Shown in pieces: positions 24,323 to 33,585 of a DNA stretch of 64,000 nt. The stretch is from Vannielia litorea. GTDB lineage: Bacteria > Pseudomonadota > Alphaproteobacteria > Rhodobacterales > Rhodobacteraceae. The position numbers were made by a program, and so were the translations under genes. The notes under the pieces are model-generated. The model worked only from the letters and a program-made list of their open reading frames with translations. It searched no databases and was not told the origin of the DNA. Where the stretch lies: assembly GCF_900142295.1 (NCBI RefSeq), contig NZ_FSRL01000001.1:3033501-3097500 (forward strand), given 5' to 3'. Each line of letters opens with the position of its first letter. The first letter of the stretch is position 1.

Positions 24323-25077
24323 TGCGCTGGCTCATCGCCCTCTGCCTTCTGGCCCTCCCGGCGCAGGCCGCCGAGGAGGTGGTGGCCGACCTCTCGCAAA
24401 GCCGCGTCGGCATCAACGCCACCTTCGACGGCTCCGAGATCCTCATCTTCGGGGCGGTCCGCCGCAACTACCCGGTGTCGCCCGCGGGCGATCTTGGCGT
24501 GGTCATCACCATCGCCGGGCCCTCCACCCCCGTGCTCGTCCGCAAGAAGGCCTGGAGAGCCGGCATCTGGGTCAACACGGAGGCGGTCGAGGTCGACCGT
24601 GCTCCCAGCTTCTACCAGATCGTCACCACCGGCCCGCTGCGCGAGCTGGTCTCCGCCACCGAAGACCTGCGCCACGGCATCACCATCGACAGGGCAATCC
24701 GCTCCGTCGGGGCCCCGGCCACGGTCGGCAACGCGGCCGATTTTTCCGAGGCCCTGATCCGCATCCGCACCGACGAGGGTGCCTATGCGGTGCAGGAGGG
24801 CGGCGTCACCATCCAGAAGGACACGCTGTTTCGCGCCAATGTCGCCCTTCCGGCCAACCTGACCGAAGGCAATTACACAACCCGCATCTTCCTCACCCGC
24901 GCCGGCGAGGTGGTGTCGAGCCACGCAACCACCATCCACGTCTCCAAGGTCGGTCTCGAGCGGTTCCTCTACGTGCTGGCCCATGAGCAGCCTCTGCTCT
25001 ACGGCCTATTGTCGCTGGCCATCGCCATCGCGGCGGGCTGGGGTGCCTCCGCCATCTTCCGCTACATCCGGGGGTGA
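24322..25077 (+). CDS. TIGR02186 family membrane-anchored periplasmic protein
   Basis: The 251-residue product has an N-terminal signal (MRWLIALCLLALPAQAAEE, cut after AQA). A beta-rich periplasmic domain opens with VVADLSQSRVGINATFDGSEILIFGAV, followed by one C-terminal membrane helix (about 222-248). These match the conserved TIGR02186 family, whose role is unknown. It shares the A of TGATG with the transporter gene, suggesting a complex with it. Confidence 0.88.
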   Translation: MRWLIALCLLALPAQAAEEVVADLSQSRVGINATFDGSEILIFGAVRRNYPVSPAGDLGVVITIAGPSTPVLVRKKAWRAGIWVNTEAVEVDRAPSFYQIVTTGPLRELVSATEDLRHGITIDRAIRSVGAPATVGNAADFSEALIRIRTDEGAYAVQEGGVTIQKDTLFRANVALPANLTEGNYTTRIFLTRAGEVVSSHATTIHVSKVGLERFLYVLAHEQPLLYGLLSLAIAIAAGWGASAIFRYIRG

Positions 25078-25147
25078 GGCTCCGGCCGACCCGCAGGTCC
25101 CACCCGGCAGCGGCGCGGTCCATTAACTTCTGCCGGTATGCGCCACA

Positions 25148-25192
25148 CGCATATGTATGGGTTGTGCATGGGTTGTGCATGGGTTGTGTATC
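25148..25192 (+). repeat. Three-unit 11-base tandem element, copy 2
   Basis: GGGTTGTGCAT appears exactly at 25159-25169 and 25170-25180, then as GGGTTGTGTAT at 25181-25191. It lies in the 175-base gap between two convergent genes. It is the same orientation and nearly the same sequence as the block at 12025-12069. Confidence 0.8.
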
Positions 25193-25252
25193 GGTGCTTT
25201 TTTACGCTTAACGACACGCCGCGTTGCGGCGCAACACCCACCGGGCGATGCC

Positions 25253-27229
25253 TTAGCGTTCCGTCAGCTTCAGCTCGATCCGCCGATTCCGCGCCCGCGC
25301 TTCCGGCGTGTCTTCGGGGTCGAGAGGCTGGTATTCGCCAAAGCCGTTGGCACTCAGCCGCTCCGGCGGCACGCCGAGGCTCTCGCTCATGAACCGCACC
25401 ACCGAAAGCGCCCGCGCCTGGCTCAGTTCCCAGTTGTCGGCGAACTCCCCGAAGCCCGAAAGCGGCTGGTTGTCGGTGTGCCCGTCCACCTGGATCACCC
25501 AGTCGATCTCGGGCGGGATCTCCGCGGCAAGGGCGCTCAGGATATTCGTAACCTTCTGAATTTCCACACGTCCTTCGTTCGACAACGCGGCCTGTGCTGG
25601 CGGAAAGAGCACCTCGGAAGAGAACACGAAACGGTCGCCCTCGATGCGCACGCCCTCGGTGTTTCCGATCACCTCCTTCATCCGCCCGAAGAACTCCGAG
25701 CGGTATTGTTCGAGGTCCTTCTGGGCCTCCTCCAGCCGCTTGCGTTCCGCCGCTTCTAGCTCGGCGCGCCGCCGTTCCTCAGCCGCCGCGCGGGCCAGTG
25801 CGGCATTCAGCTGCGCGCCCAGCGACTCGATCTGAACGCGCGTTTCCTGGTCCTTCTGCGACGCAGCATCAATGACCCCCTGCAACGCCCCGAGCTGCGC
25901 CCGCAAGGCCGCCACCTGCTCGTTCAGCAACGCCAGCTTCCGCTGCCCCTCAGCAGAAGCTACCTCCTTGTTTTCCAACTCTTTATTGGCCTGCGCGAGC
26001 AGTGCCTCCTTGCGTTCCGCCTCGGTCAGCGCCGCCTCGGCCCGCCCCTCCGCCGCCAGCTTTGCCGCAAGAGCAGCCGCCAACCGCTCCCGCACCTCCG
26101 CGGCATCTCCCACATCCGCCTCGAGCGCATCTCTGACCGCTTTCAGCTCGGCGATTTCTTCCGTTTTTTCAGAGAGTTCGGCCCGTAACGCTGCAACCTC
26201 GGCCTCGGCTGCATCGGCCCGCGCAGCCAGCGCATCCCGCGCCGCCTCGGCCTGTCCTCGCGCCGCCCCCAAGGCCTCCAGCTCAGCCCGCGCCGCCGCC
26301 AGTTCTCCCGCCAGTCGCGCCGCCTCATCGGCGGCCGAAGCCCCTGATTCTGCTTGAATTTCGAGCCGAGAAACCGCCGCCAGCGCGGCTGCCAGCCGGG
26401 CATTCAGGTCCGCTTCGGCGCTTTGCGCCGCAGCAAGCAGGGTCAGGGTCTCCTCCGCCTTCTTCCGCTGGGCCTCAAGCGCCAGGGTCATTGCGGTCAG
26501 CTCGGTCTCCGCCCCCTTCAACCTCTCCCTAAGTGCCTGAGCGGCCGCACTTTCTGCCAGCCGCGCCTTCTCTTCTTCGGTGAGCCGTTCCTCCAGCCCC
26601 GCCACTTCGCGCGCCGCTTCCACCTTCTCCGCCTGCAGCTCGGCCACCAGGGCCTCAAGCGCCTCACGCCGCGCCGCAGCAAGCCGCGCTGTCTCTACCT
26701 GCGAGTCGATCTCCGTCCGCGCCGCGGCAAGTGCCTGTTCAAGCGAGGTTTTCTCCGCCTCCACCGCCGCAAGCTCCTCCGCCAGCGCCGCACCCCGCCC
26801 CTGCGCCACATCGCGCTCCGAGATCAAAGCCGCCACCTGAGCCTCGAACCCCGAGATCTTCTGCTGCGCATCCTGCAACGCCTCCTGGCCAGAGGCGATC
26901 TGCCCTCGAAGCGAGGCAATCAAGGCCGCCTGCCGCGCGGCGTCCTCCTGCGCCGCGGTCAGCGCCGCGTCCCGGTTCGCTACATCGCCTTGCAACGCCT
27001 CCACCCGCGCCCGCTCCAGCCCAAGCGCGTCGGCCAGCGAGGCCAGCTCGGCTCCGAGCTCGTTGAGTTCGCTCTCTTGTCCCGTGATGGTCTCGCGCAG
27101 CATGAACTGCACGATCATGAAGATCGACAGCACGAACATCAGCACCAACAGCAGGGCCGTCATCGCGTCCACGAAGCCCGGCCAGATCGAGGCCGAGAAC
27201 CTCTGTCCGCTGCGCCGGGCAAGAGCCAT
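25253..27229 (-). CDS. MotB/TolR-like stator protein with long coiled coil and OmpA domain
   Basis: The 658-residue protein has one N-terminal membrane helix containing VDAMTALLLVLMFVL. Its D21 is in the place of the ion-binding Asp of MotB. Residues 50 to about 490 are an almost unbroken Ala/Glu/Leu/Arg heptad coiled coil. The end (about 520-655) is an OmpA/MotB peptidoglycan-binding domain with VDGHTDNQPL and NWELSQARALSVVRFM. It is the partner of the MotA/TolQ-like gene upstream (shared base at 27229). Together they should form an ion-driven inner-membrane motor reaching the cell wall; what it moves is unknown. Confidence 0.88.
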   Translation of the reverse strand: MALARRSGQRFSASIWPGFVDAMTALLLVLMFVLSIFMIVQFMLRETITGQESELNELGAELASLADALGLERARVEALQGDVANRDAALTAAQEDAARQAALIASLRGQIASGQEALQDAQQKISGFEAQVAALISERDVAQGRGAALAEELAAVEAEKTSLEQALAAARTEIDSQVETARLAAARREALEALVAELQAEKVEAAREVAGLEERLTEEEKARLAESAAAQALRERLKGAETELTAMTLALEAQRKKAEETLTLLAAAQSAEADLNARLAAALAAVSRLEIQAESGASAADEAARLAGELAAARAELEALGAARGQAEAARDALAARADAAEAEVAALRAELSEKTEEIAELKAVRDALEADVGDAAEVRERLAAALAAKLAAEGRAEAALTEAERKEALLAQANKELENKEVASAEGQRKLALLNEQVAALRAQLGALQGVIDAASQKDQETRVQIESLGAQLNAALARAAAEERRRAELEAAERKRLEEAQKDLEQYRSEFFGRMKEVIGNTEGVRIEGDRFVFSSEVLFPPAQAALSNEGRVEIQKVTNILSALAAEIPPEIDWVIQVDGHTDNQPLSGFGEFADNWELSQARALSVVRFMSESLGVPPERLSANGFGEYQPLDPEDTPEARARNRRIELKLTER

Positions 27230-28389
27230 CAGCCGGGCCTCCGCGTGGCGTCGCGGATGACGCGGGTCAGGGCCGTGATATCCGCGCGCAGGCCAGCCAC
27301 GCTCTCCTGCCGGCCCGCTGCAATATCTTCATGTATCGCAAGCAGTTGCGTGTCGATCGAGCGCAGGCGCATCCGGCTTTCGGCGTCCACGCTGCCGTCG
27401 CCGGTGGTCATTCCGTCGAGCTTGTTCAGCAACGCCTCGTTGGCCTCGGCAATCCGCAACAGCAGCGGGTCGGGCGCGCGTTCCTCGGCAAGGGTCCCGG
27501 CGAGCCTTTCGACCGATTGCGCCACATCACCCATCCGTTCCTCCAGCAGGGCGCGCGACACATCGGACTGGGTGAACATCTCCCGCATCGCTTCCATCTG
27601 TTCGGACATGTGATCAAGGATGCCCGCCACCGAAGAGGGCTCCGAGGTTTCGCCATCCGCCCCGGCAAAGGCAACACGGGTGATGGAGGAGAGCCATTCT
27701 TCCAGCTCGCGGTAGAACCGGTTCTGCCCATGCGACGCGAAGAGTTCCAGCAAGCCGACGATCAGCGATCCGGCGAGGCCCAACAGCGATGAACCAAAGG
27801 CCGTGCCCATGCCGCCAAGCTGTGCCTCCAGCCCGCCCATCAGGCGCGCAAACACCTCGACCCCGCCCTCGCCGTCCTGCGGGGCCAGAGAGCGGATGGT
27901 TTCAACCACCGCCGGAACGGTCGTTGCGAGCCCGTAGAACGTGCCAAGAAGGCCGAGGAAAATCAGCAGGTTGACGAGGTAGCGCGTGATGTCCCGCAGT
28001 TCCTCGATCCGCGTGGCAACCGATTCGAGGATCGAACGTGACGAGGAGGCAGAGATCTGCATCCGCCCGCGCCGCGACCGCAAGAGCGCAGCGAGAGGCG
28101 CCAGCAGGCGCGGCACCTTGGGCCCCACCTCGCGCTCCAGAGCAAAGTCCTCCAGCCAAGCGACCGAGCGCACGAGTTGGTAGACCTGCCAGAAGCAGGT
28201 GAGCACGCCGACCACGAAGACCAGCCCGATCGTCCCGTTGAGCCAGAGGTTCGCCAGGATGACCGGCATCACCGTGGGCAGCAGCAGGTAACTCCCGACG
28301 CCCACCAGACCGAGCACGATAAGCATCTGCACCACCTGGCGCACCGGTTGGGAGAAATGTGGCTCTGTCTCGGCCTCTGAAAAGCTCAT
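27229..28389 (-). CDS. MotA/TolQ/ExbB-like stator protein
   Basis: The 386-residue protein has membrane segments near 20-40, 48-70, 150-172 and 200-222. The last two (YLVNLLIFLGLLGTFYGLATTV and GGMGTAFGSSLLGLAGSLIVGLLELF) match the MotA/TolQ/ExbB channel helices. A cytoplasmic helical tail of about 150 residues follows. The ATG at 28389 was chosen; a TTG 60 bases earlier adds nonconserved residues. With the MotB-like partner it should form a proton- or sodium-driven complex. Confidence 0.85.
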   Translation of the reverse strand: MSFSEAETEPHFSQPVRQVVQMLIVLGLVGVGSYLLLPTVMPVILANLWLNGTIGLVFVVGVLTCFWQVYQLVRSVAWLEDFALEREVGPKVPRLLAPLAALLRSRRGRMQISASSSRSILESVATRIEELRDITRYLVNLLIFLGLLGTFYGLATTVPAVVETIRSLAPQDGEGGVEVFARLMGGLEAQLGGMGTAFGSSLLGLAGSLIVGLLELFASHGQNRFYRELEEWLSSITRVAFAGADGETSEPSSVAGILDHMSEQMEAMREMFTQSDVSRALLEERMGDVAQSVERLAGTLAEERAPDPLLLRIAEANEALLNKLDGMTTGDGSVDAESRMRLRSIDTQLLAIHEDIAAGRQESVAGLRADITALTRVIRDATRRPG

Positions 28390-28460
28390 GCGGGGTTGGC
28401 GCCCTGTGTTTGTTGGCGGCAGGATAGGGGGGCCATCCTGCCTTGCCAATCACAAAGGCC

Positions 28461-29012
28461 TCACGCCTCGTTGCGCAACCGCGCGGCCAGCCACGCGAGG
28501 TCAGGGTCGGCGATTCCGAGTTCGACGAGGTGGTCGGCCGTATTGAAGAGATACTCGGTGTTCGGCCCCCGCCCACCGTGCGCATTGGCGATGATCTCGG
28601 CCTGCTCTTCGAGGCTCAGAGTGCCGCGATACTGCACGTGATCGCGATCCACCACGTAGGCCAGGGCGCTGAAGGGTTTTTCGGTGGCATCCCGCAGGGT
28701 CACCACCGCCTCGTAATAGGCCGAAGAGATCAGCTCGCGCTCGCGCAACGCGGCCAGCACCTCCGGCTCCTGCCCCGGCACCACCCTCAGGGCAACGCCT
28801 TGGCAGGCAGCGCCGGCTGCGGCATCGAGTGCCAGCACGAGGCCCGGCTTCTCTTCCGTTCCACGATGGTGAATCGAGGCCATGCAGAACGCACGATGAT
28901 AGCCGTCGAGCCGCGCCAGCCGCTGTTCGGCCACCTCGAACCCGGGATTCCACAGCAGGCTGCCATAGCCGAACACCCAAAGCGGGCTGGGCAATTCGCT
29001 GTCAGGTATCAT
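28461..29012 (-). CDS. Gamma-glutamylcyclotransferase (ChaC family)
   Basis: The 183-residue product begins MIPDSELPSPLWVFGYGSLLWNPGF; FGYGSL is the family's substrate-binding loop. Farther on are YHRAFCMASIHHRGT, the GACQGVALRV stretch and YYEAVVTL with the catalytic glutamate region, then NTEYLFNTADHLVELGI. ChaC enzymes break glutathione into 5-oxoproline and Cys-Gly. The in-frame extension to 29294 overlaps the DUF2125 gene and is rejected. The gene diverges from DUF2125 across about 65 bases. Confidence 0.9.
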   Translation of the reverse strand: MIPDSELPSPLWVFGYGSLLWNPGFEVAEQRLARLDGYHRAFCMASIHHRGTEEKPGLVLALDAAAGAACQGVALRVVPGQEPEVLAALRERELISSAYYEAVVTLRDATEKPFSALAYVVDRDHVQYRGTLSLEEQAEIIANAHGGRGPNTEYLFNTADHLVELGIADPDLAWLAARLRNEA

Positions 29013-29076
29013 CTGCCTCGCCTTTCCATCTTCGGCCCGGTAAACCAGATCGCGTTCAAGACCGAAAGGGGCATGG

Positions 29077-30087
29077 ATGCTGCGCCGGATGATCGTGCTG
29101 GTCCTCGTGGCCGTGCTGGCTTGGGGCGGATACTGGGCGGTTGGAGCCTGGGCGCTGGAGAAGGCCGTGCGCGGCTGGCTCGAGGAGCGGCGCGCCGAGG
29201 GGTGGCAGGCCGAGGCCGAAGCCGTGGTGGTCCGGGGCTTTCCCAACCGGTTCGACCTTGAGCTCGGAGGCCTGCAATTGGCCGATCCGGCCACCGGCTG
29301 GGCCTGGACAGCGCCGTTTTTCCAGAGCCTTGCGCTGAGCTACAAACCCTACCACGTCATTGCCGTCTGGCCGGACAGCCAGAGCCTGCAAACCCCCTTC
29401 GAGCGGCTCGAGATCACCTCCGAACGGCTGCGCGGCAGCCTCATGCTCACCCCCACCACCCTTGCGCTCAAACGGTCGAGCTTCGAGCTGGACGGGATCG
29501 AGGTCACCTCTGACGCCGGCTGGGCGAGCCGCCTTACGGAGGGGCGGCTGGCCACGCGGACCCTGCCCGAGGATTTTCCCGACCCGACCTTGCATCAGAT
29601 CAGCTTCTCCGCCCGCGCCTGGCAGGTGCCCTCGCGCCTGCTGTCCGAGTTGAACGCAGCAGATATGCTGCCCGACACGCTCGACAGCGTCACCGCCGAT
29701 GTGACCATCCGCTTTTCCGCGCCCTGGGACCGCTACGCGATCGAGCGCAGTCGCCCCCAGCCACGCCGGGTCGAAATCAGACTGGCCGAAGCCAAGTGGG
29801 GCCAGATGGAGCTGAAGCTGGCAGGCAGCTTTGACGTCGATGACGCCGGGGTGCCCGAAGGCGCGGTAATGGTAAAGGCGACCAACTGGCGCGAGATTCT
29901 CGCGGTTGGCGTCGCGTCCGGCGTGGTCCCCGCGGATTGGGAGGGCACGATCACAACTGCGCTCGAACTGGCAAGCCAACTGGCCGGCAGCCCCAGGACG
30001 CTGGACATTCCGCTCAACTTCAAGAACGGGCAAACCCGGATCGGCCCGGCACCTATCGGCCCAGCCCCGGTGTTTCTGCTCCGCTGA
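29077..30087 (+). CDS. DUF2125 family protein
   Basis: The 336-residue protein has an N-terminal membrane anchor (about 5-27) with AWGGYWAVGAWALEKAVRGWL. A beta-rich periplasmic domain with VRGFPNRFDLEL and LSYKPYHVIAVWP follows; these motifs mark DUF2125, common in Rhodobacterales and Rhizobiales. The fold resembles AsmA-like or lipid-binding beta proteins, but no function is established. The ATG at 29077 follows AAAGGGG, and another ATG four bases earlier is in a different frame. Confidence 0.87.
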   Translation: MLRRMIVLVLVAVLAWGGYWAVGAWALEKAVRGWLEERRAEGWQAEAEAVVVRGFPNRFDLELGGLQLADPATGWAWTAPFFQSLALSYKPYHVIAVWPDSQSLQTPFERLEITSERLRGSLMLTPTTLALKRSSFELDGIEVTSDAGWASRLTEGRLATRTLPEDFPDPTLHQISFSARAWQVPSRLLSELNAADMLPDTLDSVTADVTIRFSAPWDRYAIERSRPQPRRVEIRLAEAKWGQMELKLAGSFDVDDAGVPEGAVMVKATNWREILAVGVASGVVPADWEGTITTALELASQLAGSPRTLDIPLNFKNGQTRIGPAPIGPAPVFLLR

Positions 30088-30097
30088 GGATTCGCCG

Positions 30098-31831
30098 TCA
30101 GACCGCTTGCGCCCGTGTAGCCAGCGCCCGGTAGGCATCGTATTGCGCCAGGTAGAGGTTGCCGGAAAGCTCCTCGAAGAAATGCGTGCGCCCGAGCCGG
30201 TCGGTCACCGGGCCCTTCACCTCCGACATGTGCAGCCGCACGTCGAGGTCCTTCAGGCGCCGGTTCAACGCTTCCAGAGATTCAAGCGCAGAGAGGTCGA
30301 TCTCGTTGACCGCCGAACACATGAGCACCACGTCCCGCAGCTCTGGCCGCTTGAGCACCCGGTCCAAAACGTAGTCCTCGAGGAAACGCGCATTGGCAAA
30401 ATAGAGGCTCTCGTCGATGCGGATGGTCAGCAGGGTCGGTGAGGTCTCGACCATGTGGCGCAGGACGTTCCTGAAGTGATGCGTGCCCGGCACGAGCCCC
30501 ACCTCGGCGATGTGGGGCTTGGACGTGCGGTTGAGGAAGAGCCCGATGGAGATCAGAACGCCGGCCGTCACACCGGTTTCCACGCCGAAGCCGAGGGTCA
30601 GCAGGATAGTGGCGAGAACGGCGGCAAAATCGGCCCGGTTGTAGATCCAGGAGGTTTTCAGCACCGAGAAGTCGACAAGCGACAGCACGGCCACGATGAT
30701 GGTGGCAGCGAGCGTTGCATTGGGCAGGTAGTAGATCAGGGGGGTGAGGGCCAAGGCAGCGATGGCAAGGCCAATGGCGGTATAGGCGCCGGCCGCGGGG
30801 GTTTCTGCACCGGCATCGAAGTTCACGACCGAACGGGCAAAACCACCGGTCACAGGGTAACCGCCGGTGAAGGCAGCGCCGAGGTTGGCGGCACCCAGGC
30901 CCACCAACTCCTGATCGGGGTCGATTCTCTGGCGCTTCTTCGCCGCAAGGGTCTGGGCGACCGAGATGGATTCGACAAAACCGATGACAGAGATCAGCAA
31001 GGCCGGAACGAAGAGTGCCGACACGAGGCTCGGAGAGAGATCGGGCAGCGTGAGGGGCGGCAGCGATTGCGGCACGGTGCCGACGATGGCCACGCCGCGA
31101 CTGTCGAGCGCGAAGGCCCAGGTGGCCAGCGTGGTTGCCACCACTGCCGCCACCGGCCCGGCCTTGGTCGCGATGTCCGCCATCCGGGGTTTCAGCCCGG
31201 CTCGCAGCAGCGCAGGCTTGAGGCCCTTGCGCACCCAGAACAGGAAGGCCGTTGCCGCGACCCCGATCACCAGTGTGATGGGGTTCACCTGATCGAGTTG
31301 CGAACCGAGGGCGCCGATCATCTCGACGAGGTTGTGTCCGCCACCCGGCACCCCCAGCACATGCTTCAGCTGCGACGTGGCGATCAGGATGCCCGACGCC
31401 GTGATGAACCCGGCAATGACCGGATGCGAAAGAAAATTGGCGAGAAACCCGAGGCGAAAGACGCCCATCAGCAGAAGGATCCCTCCCGACAGGAACGCCA
31501 GCGTCAGTGCGGCCACGGCATAGCCGGCAGTTCCCTGCTCGGCGACCTGCCCGATGGTGGCTGCCGTCATGAGAGAGACCACCGCCACCGGCCCCACGGC
31601 CAGCGCCCGCGACGTCCCGAAGATGGCGTAGAGCATAATCGGCGCGATCGAGGCGTAGATCCCGGCCTCCGGTGGCAGCCCCGCAAGCATTGCGTAGGCG
31701 AGCGACTGGGGGATGAGCATGATCGTGACGATCACCGCCGCGATCAGGTCATTCGAGAGCGTGTCCCGCGAGTAGTCCCGACCCCAGTCGAAGACCGGCA
31801 TGTATTTCTTCAGGAGCCACATGGGCTTCAT
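30098..31831 (-). CDS. SulP family anion transporter with STAS domain
   Basis: The 577-residue protein has the SulP layout: about 12-14 membrane segments and a C-terminal cytosolic STAS domain (about 440-560, with VVLMCSAVNEIDLSALESLEAL). Family motifs are SLAYAMLAGLPPEAGIYASIAPIMLYAIFGTS and GFVESISVAQTLAAKKR. It probably moves sulfate or a related anion. It is the last gene of the sulfide/persulfide run, 45 bases after the SQR fusion, so export of an oxidised sulfur product is likely. The ATG at 31831 gives the conserved start. Confidence 0.9.
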   Translation of the reverse strand: MKPMWLLKKYMPVFDWGRDYSRDTLSNDLIAAVIVTIMLIPQSLAYAMLAGLPPEAGIYASIAPIMLYAIFGTSRALAVGPVAVVSLMTAATIGQVAEQGTAGYAVAALTLAFLSGGILLLMGVFRLGFLANFLSHPVIAGFITASGILIATSQLKHVLGVPGGGHNLVEMIGALGSQLDQVNPITLVIGVAATAFLFWVRKGLKPALLRAGLKPRMADIATKAGPVAAVVATTLATWAFALDSRGVAIVGTVPQSLPPLTLPDLSPSLVSALFVPALLISVIGFVESISVAQTLAAKKRQRIDPDQELVGLGAANLGAAFTGGYPVTGGFARSVVNFDAGAETPAAGAYTAIGLAIAALALTPLIYYLPNATLAATIIVAVLSLVDFSVLKTSWIYNRADFAAVLATILLTLGFGVETGVTAGVLISIGLFLNRTSKPHIAEVGLVPGTHHFRNVLRHMVETSPTLLTIRIDESLYFANARFLEDYVLDRVLKRPELRDVVLMCSAVNEIDLSALESLEALNRRLKDLDVRLHMSEVKGPVTDRLGRTHFFEELSGNLYLAQYDAYRALATRAQAV

Positions 31832-31875
31832 CTTTCTTCGGGGGCCCGAGCCGCGCGGCGCGGGCCCTGTTTGGG

Positions 31876-33549
31876 TCAGCTTGCCGTGACCTTCTCGGGG
31901 TGCACCATCCACTCGCGGCCGCGCAGCATCGCCTTCCAGTAGACCGGCGGCAGCACCTTCTCCTTCAGCAGCCATGCGGCGCGGGTTGGCTTGGTGCCGT
32001 CGATCATCCATGTCGGGAATGACGGCAGCAGCGCGCCGCCGTAACCGAACTCGGCCAGCACGATCTTTCCGCGCTCCACCGTAAGCGGGCAGGAGCCGTA
32101 GCCGTTGTAGACGACCGAGGGCGAGCGTCCGTCGATGTCGTCGGCGAGGTTCTGAGCCACGATGGCCGCCTGAACGCGAGCGGCCGCAGCGGTCTTTGCG
32201 TTGGGCGCGTTCATCACGTCGCCCAGCGACCAGATGTTCTCGTAGTCCTTGTGGCGAAGCGTCGACTGGTCAACATCCACCCATCCCGCCGCATCGGCCA
32301 GAGGCGAGACGCGGATGAAGTCCGGCGCGACCTGCGGCGGGCAGACGTGGATCATGTCGAACTCTTCCGTGACCTCCACCGGCTCTTCATCCGGCCGGGT
32401 CACGGAGAAGGTCGCGGTCCTGGCCTCACCGTCGATACTCTTGAGATTGTGGAAAAAGTTCAGGTTGGCCTTGTAGCGCTCGACGTAGCTCATCAGCGCG
32501 GGCACGTAATCCTTGACGCCGAAGAGCACGCCGCCGGCATTCATGAAGTCGATCCTGATGTCACTCAGCATGCCCGCACGCTCCCAGGCGTTGGCCGAGA
32601 GATACAGGGCCTTCTGGGGTGCACCTGCGCATTTGATCGGCATCGGCGGTTGCGTGAAGATCGCGCGGCCCTTCTTCAGGCCTTGCACGAGCTTCCATGT
32701 ATAAGGCGCCAGATCGTAGCGGTAGTTCGAGGTCACCCCGTTGCGGCCAAGGGTGTCTTCCAGCCCTTTGATCTTGTCCCAGGCCAGCTTGAGGCCGGGG
32801 CAGACCACGAGGCGTGTGTATTTGATCACCCGACAACCGTCGAGCACCACGGCATTGTCCTTGGGCTCGAAGGCGGCCACCGCAGACTTGATCCAGTGCA
32901 CGCCGCGCGGGATCAGGCTGCCCATGGTCTTGGCTGTTTCCGAGGCGTCGAAGATACCGCCCCCCACCATCGTCCAGCCCGGCTGGTAGTAGTGGATGTC
33001 GGCGGGGTCGATCACCGCGATCTCGAGGTCCGGCTTTCGGGCCTTCAGCGAGGAGGCAGTTGCAATGCCCGCTGCGCCCGCGCCGACGATCACCACGTCA
33101 TAGCTTGCATCGGTCACATCCGTCGGCGTCTTGCCTCCGTTGGCGATGCGGCGCGCCACACCGTTCATGTCGTATCCTGCCGCCTTTGTCGCGGCGAGAA
33201 TTTCCGGGAGCGGCCGGGTCTTGGCCTGTGAAAGAGACCAGAGCGTGGCCGAGCGTGTGCCGGTGCGGCAGAAGGCCAGCGTAGGGGCTGGCAACTCGGC
33301 GAGTGCCTCACCGAACTGCGCCGCCGTTTCGTCGCTGACCATGCCGGGCGTCACCGGCAGGTGCCGGAACTTCAGGCCGGCCTTTTTGGCGGCTGCTGCA
33401 AGCTCCTCGTGCCCCGGCTGGTCGGCACCCTCGGCATCGGGTCGGTTGCAGATGATGGAGCGATAGCCTGCAGCCGCGATCTCGGGGACCTCGGCGGGCA
33501 GGATCTGCGGCGACACCGCGAACGTGCCGGTGATCTTCCTGATGTCCAT
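31876..33549 (-). CDS. DUF442 phosphatase-like domain fused to sulfide:quinone oxidoreductase-type flavoprotein
   Basis: A 557-residue two-domain protein. Residues 1-110 are a DUF442 (Blh N-terminal type) phosphatase/sulfurtransferase-like domain with active-site FCRTGTRSA (Cys 94, Arg 99). Residues 150-555 are an SQR-type FAD enzyme with VVIVGAGAAG, VVCPGLKLAWDKIKGL, PIKCAGAPQKALYL and WSLGDVMNAPNAKTAAAARVQ. The cysteines at about 249, 309 and 496 are candidates for the sulfide-oxidising site. Expected role: oxidise sulfide to persulfide at the membrane and pass electrons to quinone. The ATG at 33549 is preferred over a TTG one codon earlier. Confidence 0.9.
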   Translation of the reverse strand: MDIRKITGTFAVSPQILPAEVPEIAAAGYRSIICNRPDAEGADQPGHEELAAAAKKAGLKFRHLPVTPGMVSDETAAQFGEALAELPAPTLAFCRTGTRSATLWSLSQAKTRPLPEILAATKAAGYDMNGVARRIANGGKTPTDVTDASYDVVIVGAGAAGIATASSLKARKPDLEIAVIDPADIHYYQPGWTMVGGGIFDASETAKTMGSLIPRGVHWIKSAVAAFEPKDNAVVLDGCRVIKYTRLVVCPGLKLAWDKIKGLEDTLGRNGVTSNYRYDLAPYTWKLVQGLKKGRAIFTQPPMPIKCAGAPQKALYLSANAWERAGMLSDIRIDFMNAGGVLFGVKDYVPALMSYVERYKANLNFFHNLKSIDGEARTATFSVTRPDEEPVEVTEEFDMIHVCPPQVAPDFIRVSPLADAAGWVDVDQSTLRHKDYENIWSLGDVMNAPNAKTAAAARVQAAIVAQNLADDIDGRSPSVVYNGYGSCPLTVERGKIVLAEFGYGGALLPSFPTWMIDGTKPTRAAWLLKEKVLPPVYWKAMLRGREWMVHPEKVTAS

Positions 33550-33585
33550 CAACTTTCTCCCGATTGTTCGTGGTGCGGCCCTGGT

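Noticed and set aside
25253..28389. Zorya defence system (ZorAB)
   Set aside because: The pair has motor features, but no ZorC/D/E-type gene is near, the long coil is on the B rather than the A subunit, and the setting is core genes.
30455..31942. A 495-codon plus-strand frame
   Set aside because: It is the antisense shadow of the SulP gene, rich in His, Arg and Gly, with no domain.
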